From contig JAKSZT010053769.1 of NCBI GenBank assembly GCA_026826555.1, positions 9,005,842-9,069,841 of the forward strand: DNA of 64,000 nt, written 5' to 3'. The translations under genes and the position numbers were made by a program. Each line of letters opens with the position of its first letter. Positions within the stretch are counted from its first letter, which is position 1. This stretch comes from Tolypeutes matacus (taxonomy: Eukaryota > Chordata > Mammalia > Cingulata > Chlamyphoridae). The notes under the pieces are model-generated. The model saw only the letters and a list, made by a program, of their open reading frames with translations, did not search any database and had not been told where the DNA came from. Shown here piece by piece: positions 24,601 to 37,700 of this stretch.

Positions 24601-27600
24601 GGTAGCTCAAGAGAGATTGAATGCCTCTCTCCCACATTGGTGATCCCAGGATCGATTCCCGGTGCCTCCTAAAGAGAAGATGAGAAGAGAAGACAAGCAG
24701 ACACAGAGAGCACACAGCGAATGGACACAGAAGCAGACAGAGAGTGCAAAAACAAGGGGGTGGGGGTGGAATAAAAAAAAAAGTTATTGGTAAAATTGTA
24801 TTTTCTAAGCTTAACAGTGGTCAGTCACATGTGCAGGCACACACACATATCCTTTTAGGTGTTTGAATTTTTCATAAAACATGTAAAACTAAGTCAAATA
24901 ATTGCATTTCTTGATTATAAAGATGTCATTTGTAAAAATTAAAGCAGAGTGCTAATATTCTAATTTATAAAATAGGGCATTAAAAGAATGGAAAGGTGAT
25001 GGGACATGAAAGGGTTAAATATAGATATTTAAAGAAAAATAAATCAAAGGAAAGAAAATAATTGGTACATATGGGAAAGTGATAGGAGAAACATACAGTG
25101 GGTCAATAAAGTTAAATCCTTCTTTTATAAAGCAGGTCCCCCATATCTAATATCTAAACTTGATAAATCAAGAAAGAGCAGCCTGGGCACAGAACTGAGT
25201 TAGGGGCACAGCTCCCAGAAGAGCCAGAGAGTGAGGGTGGGGTTACAGGCTCTTCTACATTCCTTGATTTTTACCATGTAAATGTACTACTTTGTTCATA
25301 AAAACTGAATTTAAGAGTCGGTTAATCAAAAAAAGAAAGAAGTCAGCTTATGTTTGCTGTAAAATGGAGGGGATGGTTAGATGAGCAGTAGCAAAAGTTA
25401 ATACTGTGAAATATCTCAAACTGTGCTATGCTTTTTGCCCTAGTGTTTTACTTCTAATCAGCTGAGTAGCATGGGTAATATCTAGAGTATTTTCTAAAAT
25501 CTGAATGTTTTTTAATATGTGCGTATCAAAAAAGTTATTCTTAAGTAGAAGATAATAGACAGCCAGACAGATAATTTAGATAGCTCCTCATCTTTTTCTC
25601 CCTAGCAAAGTCCCCAGTTGTACAGTGAAAATCAAGAAAAAATTGTATTCATAAAAATCTGCTGAAATATGTGCAGATGGAGGTTATTGATAACATTTTT
25701 GCATTTATTAATAGTCTATTAGTTTACAAGTACTTGTGAGGTTGTTAGTCTTAAGCCTTCTACCATCTGCCAATGGTTATACTGCAGATTTATTTTTATT
25801 TTCCCTTTAAAATGAGTTGTAGCTTTTGTAGGTATTTTCTGTCTCTGACAAATCATTCATTATTAAGGGTGTTTGTGTGTGCGTTTTCTCCTTAGGCAAA
25901 TCAAGAGCTTGAGGCATTAGAAGAAGAACTGTTGCAGATGCAAGAATCTACTCATCTTTTTGAAGTGGCTCTTCCAGAGTACAAACCCATGAAACAGTGT
26001 CGCAAAGAAATAAAGTTGCTCAAAGGACTCTGGGATGTCATTATTTATGTTAGAGTAAGACGGCTGCTTTATGAAAGCATGCTTTCTTTTTTTTCTGTTG
26101 TGGTTCTTTTGTATAAATATCCAGTTTTCCTGTGTAAGTCATTCTACTTGGATTTTATCATGTCTTGAAATATGTGAACATTAAGTGTTTTCCCTCAGAA
26201 TTTGAGTCCATATATCTCTTTTAGAAGATTCTTCTTTAAATATCAGTTATTTTTGTTCTTGGTTCAAGTCAAGCCTTTGTATAGTGAGTCAACTGCCTCA
26301 AATCCTTTTTGGAAATTATACAGAATATAAATAAAAAAATATAAATAGATATTGCATATATTATGGTCACCTGCACATTCAAACAAATGTAGACACCAAC
26401 ATCTAGGCTTGGGTGTGGTGGCATATATAAATGGGCCCTTATAAAAATAAGGTCATTTTATATGTGAGTAATTATGTTAAAAACTTAAGTGTAATATTAA
26501 GTTCTAGGAAAAAGGCATATTGCCACAAGTATTATTCATAATTATTTTTGAGATTAGTTGAAAGTTATATAGAAATTTATTAAGATATAGACTATGGTTA
26601 AGAAATAGAGAACTTTGTTTAAAATGGATGGTAATTGTCTGTGAAGGCTTATTTTATGCTACAAAGAGCATTATAAAACTTTTTAAATAGCAGTATACTT
26701 ATCAATTTATCCCAAGTAAGCTGTATTAAATGATGATGATGTGGGTATGGAGTTTGTCATTGCTACTAGAAATTAATATGTCATTACATGTTTAGCCTTA
26801 AGTTTGACATGTTCTGACAATCGTTTTGTTTCAGTGATAGGGGAGCTTTGACAAGTGCAGTTAATATTTAAAACATTGACTTCCCCCAGATGATGGAGTC
26901 ACTGTGTATCATCAGTTTATATATTTTGCTGCAGAGACTTGCTTTCACCAAATGTTGTTGACACTTTTATCTACTTGTGCGGTTTCAGAGAAGCATTGAT
27001 AATTGGACTAAAACCCAGTGGAGACAGATTAATGTGGAACAGATGGATGTAGAACTCAGAAGGTTTGCCAAGGCAAGTTCCATAACTGTCTATTACAACA
27101 ATTTATCTTTCTCAGCACCACCTCCTTCCATCTTCCCTAACCTCGTATCTGGTGTGTTGGGTGCGTGTCCTTATTTACTTTGTACAGGATATGAGACAGT
27201 ATTTTTCACTCTCAGCCAGTTGCATTTCTAATCAAGCCTGTCTTTCTGTGATTGAGTTGGTAAAAGCACATTAGGACTAATGAATTTGTGAGTAGTAGCT
27301 ATAATCATGAGCTTCCTATAGCTGCCTCTAGCAACCATAAGTGTTTTGTATCTGAAAATGTGCCTTTTGGTTTTGGAATTTCAGGCAATTAAATAGGAGT
27401 ATGACACTTCTGGAAATATATGGAATATTTTGATTTTTGTTATCTTGGTTATTCCAGTATTCCAAGGGGACTCAGTATAGACAGAACTAAGCTTTTTGAA
27501 TTTAGTGCTTTGCTATCTAGTCCCCATAGCCAGATAGACCTTGAAGGGGCTGGAAGAACTTTTTTGGACAAAGCCAAAAACATGTGGCAGAGAAAGGCAG

Positions 27601-29406
27601 TTAAAAAGTGAAAAGGCCTTTTGCTTTCTTCCTAGCCCAGTACATCCTTGCCATGACCCATTCTTCAGTTCTGTGCTCAGCTCCTATCAACTTTCCCCAG
27701 TTCTTTCTGCCTTATTTCCCTGGTCCCAAAGACCCTAACTAAAAGCCACCCTCACCCCCCACCCTTTTTTGGACATTACGGGGTCACTCTATACTTCATT
27801 TCTGTGTTCATTTCTCACTTATCTCCTATACCGTTCAGTTATCTCACTTCACAGTAACAACTTAACTCCTTCTCTCAACTGGAGCTCTCTTATTTTTTTA
27901 AACAACAGTTGTCATTGGCCTTTATTTTGTGTTACGATTAAGCTGCTTTATTATGGGTTTTCATATGCACAATTGCTAATGTTGTTCCATGGGCCAAGAG
28001 GCCAGCTAAGTCAAGGATCCTATTCAGCAGTCTTAAGATCATGAAATATTTGAGTTCCAAGGAACTAAATCCTCAAAGGGCTTAGGTATTTCAACCAGGT
28101 ATTTGGAGGAGGGTCTTAATAATTCAGATAACAATCTCAAGTATTCCTTTGCTTATGTTTCTACAGGAAACACTCTTCATTGCACATGTCTTGTGAATTT
28201 TACTTCCCTACCTGTGATGTCCTGTGGGTTTCCTCCTGGGACATCCAGTTAGACCCCCTGAATAAGAAACCAGTGCACATGCCTGGCTTCCATAGTAGAC
28301 TTGTGTTACCTGCATGAGTGCATGCCTTTCTATTGCTCTGGTTGTAGTCCTTAGCTAGGGACTTAAATGCTTTTAATCTCTTTCCTAATCCAGAAATGGG
28401 GTAATGTGTATTTATTCCTTAAAAGGAGGCAAAATATAAAATGTATTATTATTATATGTGGGGAGCTTTTGATTTTCACTTCACTTTTCTTCAGGAAATC
28501 TTGTCACTAGACAAGGAAGTTCGTGTGTGGGATGCATACACAGGCCTGGAAGGTGCAGTGAAGGACATGGCGACCTCCCTAAGAGCTGTGACGGAGCTAC
28601 AGAGCCCTGCCCTCAGGGACAGACATTGGCACCAGCTGATGCAGGCCATTGGGGTCAGTATCCTGAATCTCATTAATTGAACATTGTTGTGACTGTGAAG
28701 TGTTATTTATTAATTTACATCATCTGGGATGTAGTGGGATTTGTGAAAAGGTCTATTTGGCCAAATGTAAGACATCAGCTCTTTGAGATAAAAACAATGG
28801 ACTGGACATCTGAAGGCCCTAGTTCTGGGCCCCTTTTGATCTCTTACTGGCCATGTGACCTCAGGCAAGTCACTTACCCTCTCTATTTTGACTTTTGGTT
28901 TTTTTTTAATCAGTAAAATGAGAGGGATGCCATCTGTTTTCATATATCAGGAATTGTGTAAGGATCAAGTGAGCTAATACACAAACATTTTACAGAGCCC
29001 CAAATGACTGCAAAGACTTTTATTTATTGTGGAGAGGATCAGAGTTACAGAGGTGAATTGAGGGGAGCAGGAAATTCTGAAATTGTGGTCTCTGCTTCCA
29101 ATTCATGTAACAATGGTATCTCTTTTTGATGGCCTTATTTTTATTGCAAAATCAGAAATGATTTCTTTTTATGTTGTAAAGAAAGATTCTCATGATTTGA
29201 AGAAAATGTTTGCAAAGCAGGGCAACAGGGGGAAGGGACAATCTAGGGACCTGGGGACAGTCTTGGCTTTATGGGTCCTACCCTAACACTTAGTAACTTG
29301 GGTCTGGGGCAAGTTCCCTTTTCTCCATTCCTCAGTTGTCCCTTCTGTGAAATAAAAATAATGCTTCCCATTCAGAAATGGTGAACAAGTTGGAGAAGGT
29401 AAGTAT

Positions 29407-29464
<58 letters not shown>

Positions 29465-32400
29465 GGTAGACATAGCATGTAGTAAATGCTCAAGTTATTA
29501 ATAATTTTTTAAGAGGGGTCTTTTAGACTTGGCTGTTTAGACTTTGCAATTGATTAATCTATTCATTCAGAAAATCTTTATTGAGTGTCCTGGTTTGTAC
29601 TAGACTGTGTGCCCGCTCCCGTTTCTCCCTGTATTTCCTTCAAAGAGTCTCCTCTTCACCAGTCTCTGCTTGCCTATGTGAGACTTTTCTGCACTTTAGA
29701 AAATGGCACTTTCTCTGGCAGACAATATAGAACCAGACACCTTCCTGCAGGCTGCTGCAGTCCTGAGCCCTGGGGACAAAAGAGCAGAGCTGGATTCAGT
29801 CTTCTCTTATCACCTGAGTCAAATCTAGGGCACAGATTGCACAACTAATCAGGGTGGGCCTATGATGTATCACTACCCACTCTATCTCTAAGACAGGCCT
29901 GGGTCCTTGACTCCTATCAGCTCTAGAGTGAGGCCAAAAGTGATACAGAGACAAGGTGACCAACTTGTCTGGTTTGCCCAGGACTTTCCTGGTTGGTGCA
30001 CTAAAAGTCCCACATCCCATGTGTTTTAATTTGCTAAAAGCTTCCAAGGCAATATACCAGAAATGGGTTGGTTTTTACAATGAAGATTTATTAACTTAAA
30101 AGCTTACAGTTCTGAGGCTTCATCAGGCTATGCTTTTCCCCTGAAAACTGGTACACGAAGTCATCTGTTTCTCTTCTGGGTTTTGTTGCTTCAGCTTCTG
30201 GCTTTCTCTCGCCTGGGTTCCATTGATTTCAGCTGCTAGCTCTTGTGGCTTTCTCTCTCAGCTTCTGTGGGTTCCTCTCTGAGCTCCTGGGTCTTTTCTC
30301 TCTGTTTGTCTCTCTGGACCCATCCTGCTTATAAAGGACTCCAGCAAGAGAACCAAAACCCACCCTGGGTCACACCCCACCAAAGCAATCTAATCAAAGT
30401 CCTGTAACTAAAGTGATCCAGTCAAAAAGTCCCACCCACAACAGATTCACACTCCTGGGAATGGATCAGTTCAAGAACATAATTTTCTAAAGTCCATAAA
30501 AGACTCAAACACCATACTGTCCTGGGCAAATTGGCATGTTTGGTCTCCCTATGCAGAGACATGGCTGGTGATGAGGAATGTGGCAGGTGGAGAGAGCCAG
30601 AGGGCTTTAGCTTTTAAGAAGCTAGGATTGAATATTCTTAGCAGAAACAGGAAAGGAAATGGCTTTTTTGCAACAAACTGTCTGGGTCAGCTCTTCATTT
30701 GCAAGGGTCTGGGTGAATTTGGGAATTTAGGAAAAACTGAGAACATCAGCAAATACTGAGGGAAAAAAGTCAATGAGATGATAAGGAAATGATTGTGAAT
30801 TAATTTTTTACATGGTAAATATGAATAATGACACTTGGGTAAGAGTCATTTTTGAAAAGAAACTAAGATTAAATTAGCGATAAAACTAGGTTAAATCAAG
30901 GAAACAGCTGGGAATTATGTTAAGTGAATTGGGTACTTTAAGAAGAAAAGACAAATGAACTGCTACTTGATTCCTGGGATTTCAAACAAATTATAATGAA
31001 TGAACATTGTGATTCTCTTTAAAAATGGGTTTTGTGAGCTAAGAAGATAAGAAATGAGCTGACAAGGGAAGGATATGAAACAAAAGAAAGTAGGGCTTAA
31101 ATCTTGCCCCTGGCTTCTTGCAGATGATACCTTCGTAATTGTGAGTTAAATAGGAATATCTTTGATTGTCCACATCTTTCAGAACTAAAGTATATTCAGC
31201 AGCTCACTTGAGTATGTTTTACTTATAATTTATTCCTCTAGCCATTGGGTAAAAGTAACCATTAATGTATATGGAATTGAAATTCTGCCCATTTTTCCCT
31301 AATCAGGTGGAGTTTTCAATAAACGAAGCCGTAGTTCTGGCCGAATTGTTAGCATTGCAGTTACACAGAGTAGAAGATGATGTCCGAAGCATTGTGGACA
31401 AAGCAGAGAAAGAACTGGGGACTGAAAAGGTGGTGCCTTGGGGCTAATTCTTTTTATATGGGGCTAATTTTGTGCATTGACATCTAAGCGGACTTAAAGG
31501 AAAGTCCTTCTGATGCCATGGCGGTGTGGAGACATGAGTCCTAGTTTGTTCTCTACTGCGAGTCAGATGTGACTTGGGCAGGAAACCTCATCATTCTAAG
31601 CCACAGGAAATGTGTGAAACAAGCAGGTTGGTCTAGTTGTTGATGGTGATGATAGCAGAAAACACTTATGTATCCTTTACGTTGTAGCAAGCACTGCCCT
31701 AGATGCTTTACTTGTTAATATAAACTCATTTAATCTCTTAGGCAGGTTATATTATTATCCCTCTTGTGTGCATGAGGAAACAGAGGTACAAAGAGGCAAT
31801 AAATGAACCCAATTCATACAGGGGAACAACTGGGATTCATGCTCAGGTGCTCTGAGCACTACCTATCCCATGCTGCTGAATTTGTAAATAATACCTGTTA
31901 CGCCTTTAGATAGTCTTTTCAATCCCTTCCTGCTGTAACGTTCTGTTTCTATGGAGAATGTAAAATTTAGGTCCAACAGACATTCGACATTGGTATGATA
32001 CTTGTTTGGGTATAATGGGAGTCATTTCTCTAACCTCATTACCGTGAATTGAGAAAAAAAATGAGGCCTATAGTATTTGATATTCTGCTTTTTTGAAAGT
32101 AGTAAAAAAACTAATTCTAGATAATTTTCTAGATATTGATTCTTAATTAAACTTTTGTCCATGTAATTTAATTTATTCTGTTTATTACTAGGTTATTACT
32201 GAAGTCAGTCATACCTGGGCAACCATGGAGTTTTCTTACGAAGTTCACTACCGGACAGGTGTTCCATTACTAAAGTCTGATGAGCAACTTTTTGAAACTC
32301 TAGAGCACAACCAAGTAAGACTGATATTTTTATTACAGATTTTTAATTTTAAATTATGATTTTAGGCCTTTTTACGAGTTCCCATACTCAACATTAAATT

Positions 32401-34682
32401 ATTCATTCACCGAGCTCCTATGTTGTACAGTCTCCAGGCATGGCCCCGTTTGGGTCCAAAGGCATGAGCTCTTGTTCTGAAGGAATTTACACTCAAGTAG
32501 GGAGACATATAGAAGGGCTTCAAGGAGTCTAAGAAAAGGCAGAGAGGCTCTCTGAGGGAGAGGCCAAAAGACTCAGTGGCCTTATGAGGCGACAGTGTTT
32601 ATGCTGATCCTTGAGCGATGGGCTGGAATTCAACAAAAAATGGTCAGGAAAGAGGGTTATAGTCAGTGGGGGCAAATGTTAACAGCATGTTGGAATGCTG
32701 AAAGTGTAATGCAAGTTAACTTTCTTTGGAATATTGGTTTCCTTTGTTTTCTTTTAAGGCTAGAGACACGGGCCAGAGCACGGCATGTGTGGTTTTGAAT
32801 TTTGTGGTTGTGGGGCTGGCATCTCTCCAGGCATGAGAGCTAAACGAGGTAGATGAGACAAGTTACTCAGAGGAAATAGTAACAGTAGTGTTGTTATTGT
32901 TAGACATGAGGCATTTAGGAAGAGAAACTGGTTTGGAGAGATGATGCTCTATTATTTTCGATATGTTTAGAATACAGGACATTATGTAAAAGTGGAAAGT
33001 CAGAACCACAGCCTAGCGCTGAGTTTCAGCAGGAAGTGTAGATTGGGAGGTCATTGTCAGAGTGTGGTTAGTGATGTCTTGAGAGTTGATGAGCTCGATA
33101 ATGAGAGGTAAAGACGAAGAGCCAGCTGAGAATAGAGCCTGCTGTTAGCAACAGGATACTGTAGGATCCTAGAAACAAGGAATGGGCTCCCCTCAACCCC
33201 CAAAAAGAAGGGTCAAATGTGTTAAATACTTAGAGACGTGGAGGAGAAAGAGTAGAAAAGGCCGTTCTATTCTGTGACTTTCTGGGGTTTCAGTGTCAGA
33301 GAATGGTGCTATGTACCAGCCAGATGGCATGGGATTAAAGCAAACCTTGGTGATAAGAGAGCCTTGAACCTTGGTAGTAATGAAAGGGGAGGAAAATGGA
33401 AGCTTTGAGGACTTTCCCGGGGGGAAATTTGTTTTCTTTTCTTTTTTTTTCAAGATAAAAAACACACCCTGGAATGATTAAGAGGCAAAGATACAAGGGG
33501 GAGAGTGAAAAAGTATGAAAGAGTAAAGCTTAATTCCTAAAACTGCACCCTGGTGCCCAGTTTATTTCCTGGCTGCAACAGAGATGCATGGTCTTCTGGT
33601 AGAAGACATATTAAATGCAGTTACTTATAGTTATCTTTTCTTCTTTTGTGAAAAAAGGTTTATATAAATTTTAGTACTATTAATCCATGCACTACTTTAG
33701 CAAATATTTATCGAATGCTTTTGTAGGATTTGCATTCTAGGTCCTGGGAAACCAGAAATAAACGCAATCGATACAGTCCCTCTCTCCTGAGGCTTGAAGT
33801 CCACCAAATTAGCTGTTAAAATTCCTTTGCCTTTTAGGTTCAGTTGCAGACTCTTCTTCAAAGCAAATATGTGGAATATTTCATTGAACAAGTCTTAGGC
33901 TGGCAAAATAAATTAAACATAGCAGACTCTGTCATCTTTACTTGGATGGAAGTCCAGCGAACTTGGTCTCACCTGGAAAGCATCTTTGTTTGTTCAGAAG
34001 ATATTCGAATCCTGCTTGTGAAAGATGCTAGAAGATTCGATGGAATAGATGCTGAATTTAAGGTTGATAGAAGATGGACTGTATTCTATCCTAGCAGAGA
34101 TTTGAAAACAACATGAAAGTTTTATAAAGAAACAATTCAGGGCATTGTATTTATAAAAATGAATGTTTTTGTATTTCAGTAACCAGGGATTGGGAAACTT
34201 TTTTTCTAAAGGGCCAGACAGCAAATGTTTTTAGGCTTTGTAGGTATATGATTTCTGTCACAACCATTCAATCCTGCCATTGTAGCACCAAAGAAGCCAT
34301 AGACAATAAGTGAACACACGGGTATGGCTGTGCTCCAATAAAGTTTTATAGACACTGAAATTTGAATTTCATATTTTCATGTGTCACAAAATATTGCCTT
34401 CATTTGATTTTTTTTCAATCATTTAAAAATGTAAAAACCATTCTTAGCTTCTGGGTCATACAAAACCAGGCCACAGGCCAGATTTGGCTCAATGGCTATA
34501 GATTGCCAACTCTTGCAATAAGGCTGAGTAGATAGATTCATCTTCATAAAGTAAGAAAGTAAGATGACCAGTTGTCCCCCACCCCCAAGATCCACAGAAA
34601 ACCCATGTAACTGTCCACAGAATAATGATAAATGGTTTGAGAGACTTTCAGCAAAGAATATTTGGCTATACCTTTATATATA

Positions 34683-34714
<32 letters not shown>

Positions 34715-37700
34715 AATAGGGATTAGATGTTTCTTCTTTCAATCTAAGGTAGCAGAACTTCCAGAGGAATTCTAATTTGTGTAATTTTTGAGGAAGAAAG
34801 AATAGATTATTTAACACTTGTCTCATCTTCATAAATGAATGTACTCCAAGATTTTGAGCTTCTCTCTCTCTTTTTCTTGGGTTATAAGAGAAATTCTGTG
34901 TGGGCCTAGGAATGGTGCTAACGCCCATCAAATTTATCTTGATGGGGGAACAGATGTGGCTCAAGTGGTTGAGTGCCTGCTTCCCACATGGAAGGTCCTG
35001 GGTTCGGTTCCCAGTGCCTCCTGAAAACAAAACAAAACAAAACAACAAAAGTAAACAAATAAAAAAACCAACTTAGGGGAGCCGATGTGGCTCAGTGGTT
35101 GAGCTCCAGCTTCCCACATACAAGGTCCCAGGTTCAAACCGTAGCCCCAATACCTAAAACAAAACAAAACAAAAAAAATTTATCTTAATAAATTTCTGTG
35201 ATTATACTTTATTTTGATCTTTATCTCACATTATAAAAGCAAAAGTGAAAAGATTTGGTATTAAAGATTTTTAGAAGTTTCCTTAACATCGTTTCTTCAT
35301 AGTTTGTTCTTCATTTTTAATCCCCCAAATGGATGGAAAATTTAGAAAAGTAATTTATAATATTAATGGCTCCATGTTATATTTTCATACAGGAGTTAAT
35401 GTTCAACACAGCTAAAATAAAAAATGTTTTAGAAGCAACGTGCAGACCTAATCTCTGTGAAAAACTTAAAGATTTACAGTACAGGTAAGAATAAAGTTAT
35501 AAAATGATCAATCTATTGTAACATTAGGAAGATCATTTCAAGGATCTAGTAGTATTTAACACCATGTTATTGTAGGTGTAACCTTCTACTAAATTATTTT
35601 ATAGTTTTGCTTATTATTGTCTAGTTGCCTTGCAACTGTATTAGGTACATCTATATTGTGAATAAATGTAAGCAAATACAAATATATGTCTTTCTCAAAA
35701 GACTCTCATAATAGTAAAACTAGAATATTTTATTAACAAGAGAATGGACATGTTTGGTTAATCCATTCATCATTCTGTCCTACAAATATTTATCAAGCAT
35801 CTCTATTCCATGAATTGGTTTTGCATTCAGTTATTTTTAGCCCTTGAATTTGTATATAGTATCATTTTATTAGAAATTATACTTAGCATATTAACACTTT
35901 TGAAATCCTTGTTCTGATGGCCATTTGTAAAATAATTTTCACATATAATTCTGCAGCAACCAGTGGTCATGAGGATATTCTGGCTTTTGACTAGAAATGA
36001 GCAGACAAGCTGCTTAAAGGAGAGGCTTGTGTGAAACGGATAGTTTTTTATTGCAAAGTAGGATAAACATATAGATAAAAAATATATAAGCAAAATTATT
36101 TTATAATCTGAAAGTTTTTCAGAGTTAAAGTTGGCCATAATTTTTAAAGGGTGAATTTCTACAGAAGTTAATTTTTTCTGTTTAGCCGGTGTTCTTTGAG
36201 GGTTTGGGGGTTCTGCATCTGGGCCATCTCTGCTGGGCTAATAATGTATAAAGTGGAAATGACTCTGGATCTTATGACTCCTCTGAATACCTGAGGGCAT
36301 TGAAGTCCCTTATATTTTACAGACATTCTGGGGGGAAAAGACCCTAAGCCAATTACATTTTAGTAATGTATTCTGTGCGTAGATTGAGCCATTGCAAACC
36401 CCAGTGTTCTCCATTGCTGATTTAGAGTGTCATTAAGAAAATGATGTAAGCCTAACTTTGATCTGTATTTAGCCTCAGCTGTTGGTGTGTGTGTGCCTTC
36501 CTACTTGGCATTGTTTGTACATTAATCATAAACAAGATGATGGTGTCAAAGAGAAAGGGGTAGGCGACCTGTTAATCAGTGAGCTTATTGTGATGAATGG
36601 AAAGATGGGAAGGAGCTGGGAGGTTTTTTTGTTTTTGCAGTTTTGTGAAAACTGACAATGGGCAAGATATGCTTAACAAGGTTTTTCATTCATATAGGCT
36701 CTCTCTTTGTGAAAAAGCTCTTACTGAATACCTGGAGACCAAGCGTGTAGCTTTTCCTCGCTTCTATTTCATCTCTTCTGCTGACTTACTTGACATTCTC
36801 TCAAAGGGAGCTCAACCTAAACAGGTAATATATTTTTTGAAAGTCTCGTATTATACCATGTTAGCTAAGGAATGTCACGTATTTTCTATTATTGTCAATG
36901 CCACCCACATCTAGTTGCAGGAACTAGAATATCTGCAGTTAAAGATTCTTAATGCAGCAACTGGGTTTATTGCTGTGCATTAAGAATCTGTATTAATGAT
37001 GTCAGGGGCTGTGCTAAAGGCAATAGGAAGGGGGGCAGATGTGGCTCAAATGGTTGGATGTCCGTCTCCCTTATTGGAGGGACCTGGGTTCGATCCCAGG
37101 ACCTCCCGGTAAAATAAAAGAAAAATATAGAAGGTGCACAGGCCTCCAGGCCTCGCGAGCGGACACACCATCAGGCCCCGCGTGCAGGCGTGCCAGGCCC
37201 CGCCGAGCCACGCAGCAAGATGATGATGTAACAGGAGAGTGACACAAAGGGAGAGCCAAGATAAGATGTGCCAAAAAACCAGGAACTAAGGTGGCGCAGG
37301 TGGCAGAATGCCTCTCTCCCACATCAGAGGTTCACAGGATCGAATCCCGGTGAAAACAGGAGGAGAAGGATGAGAAGAAAGGGCAGGAAACAGACACAGA
37401 GAATTGCCCAGCAAATGGACACAAAGCAGCAAAAACGGGGTGGGGGAGGGTGGGGGGATAAAAATGGATAAAAAGTAAAATAAATAAATAAATCTTAAAG
37501 AAAAATAAAGGCAGTAGGACGATTTAACTTTCTCGTCCTCAGTAAAGGGAAAGGATATTAAGTGTACAAGGCTTAGGTCCTGAAAGAATTAGAGGGAAGA
37601 AACTTTGACTCCCCAGTTCCCCCAGAATTCCAGCACAAGGGCTGCAGCACCCCTGGCTTTGTTAGCAGTGGGCTGGGGGAGAAGGACTCACGGGGTGGAA

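Larger units (their letters stand above)
19547..25895 (+). other. DNAH11: DNAH11 intron, 6349 bp
   Basis: GT-AG intron. It holds a MIR (19795-20055), a long T-run (20070-20097), a decayed sense L1 (about 22400-24180) carrying a tail-only insertion (22727-22803), and two SINEs in tandem (24226-24780). The stretches 20100-22400 and 24900-25890 show nothing I can name. Confidence 0.75.
28654..31306 (+). other. DNAH11: DNAH11 intron, 2653 bp
   Basis: GT-AG intron. It holds two MIRs (28785-28990; 29265-29500, with a TG/TA microsatellite inside) and a palindromic DNA transposon split by an antisense LTR (29932-30553). The last 750 bases are unassigned. Confidence 0.8.
32315..33837 (+). other. DNAH11: DNAH11 intron, 1523 bp
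   Basis: GT-AG intron. Most of 32395-33470 resembles the ancient G/A-rich repeat seen at 7660-9440, and 33690-33800 resembles an L2/MIR-type 'aaatatttat' fragment. Confidence 0.7.
34063..35392 (+). other. DNAH11: DNAH11 intron, 1330 bp
   Basis: GT-AG intron. It holds a MER-type DNA transposon fragment (34184-34515), a TA/TG microsatellite (34675-34714) and two tandem SINEs (34941-35175). Confidence 0.8.

Noticed and set aside
24337..24715. Several ORFs containing [10 protein letters not shown] or similar
   Set aside because: They translate the tRNA-like heads of SINEs. The same peptide appears at the other SINE loci.
27077..27078. GT as the donor for the exon at 26989
   Set aside because: It adds four bases and shifts the frame into the following exon.
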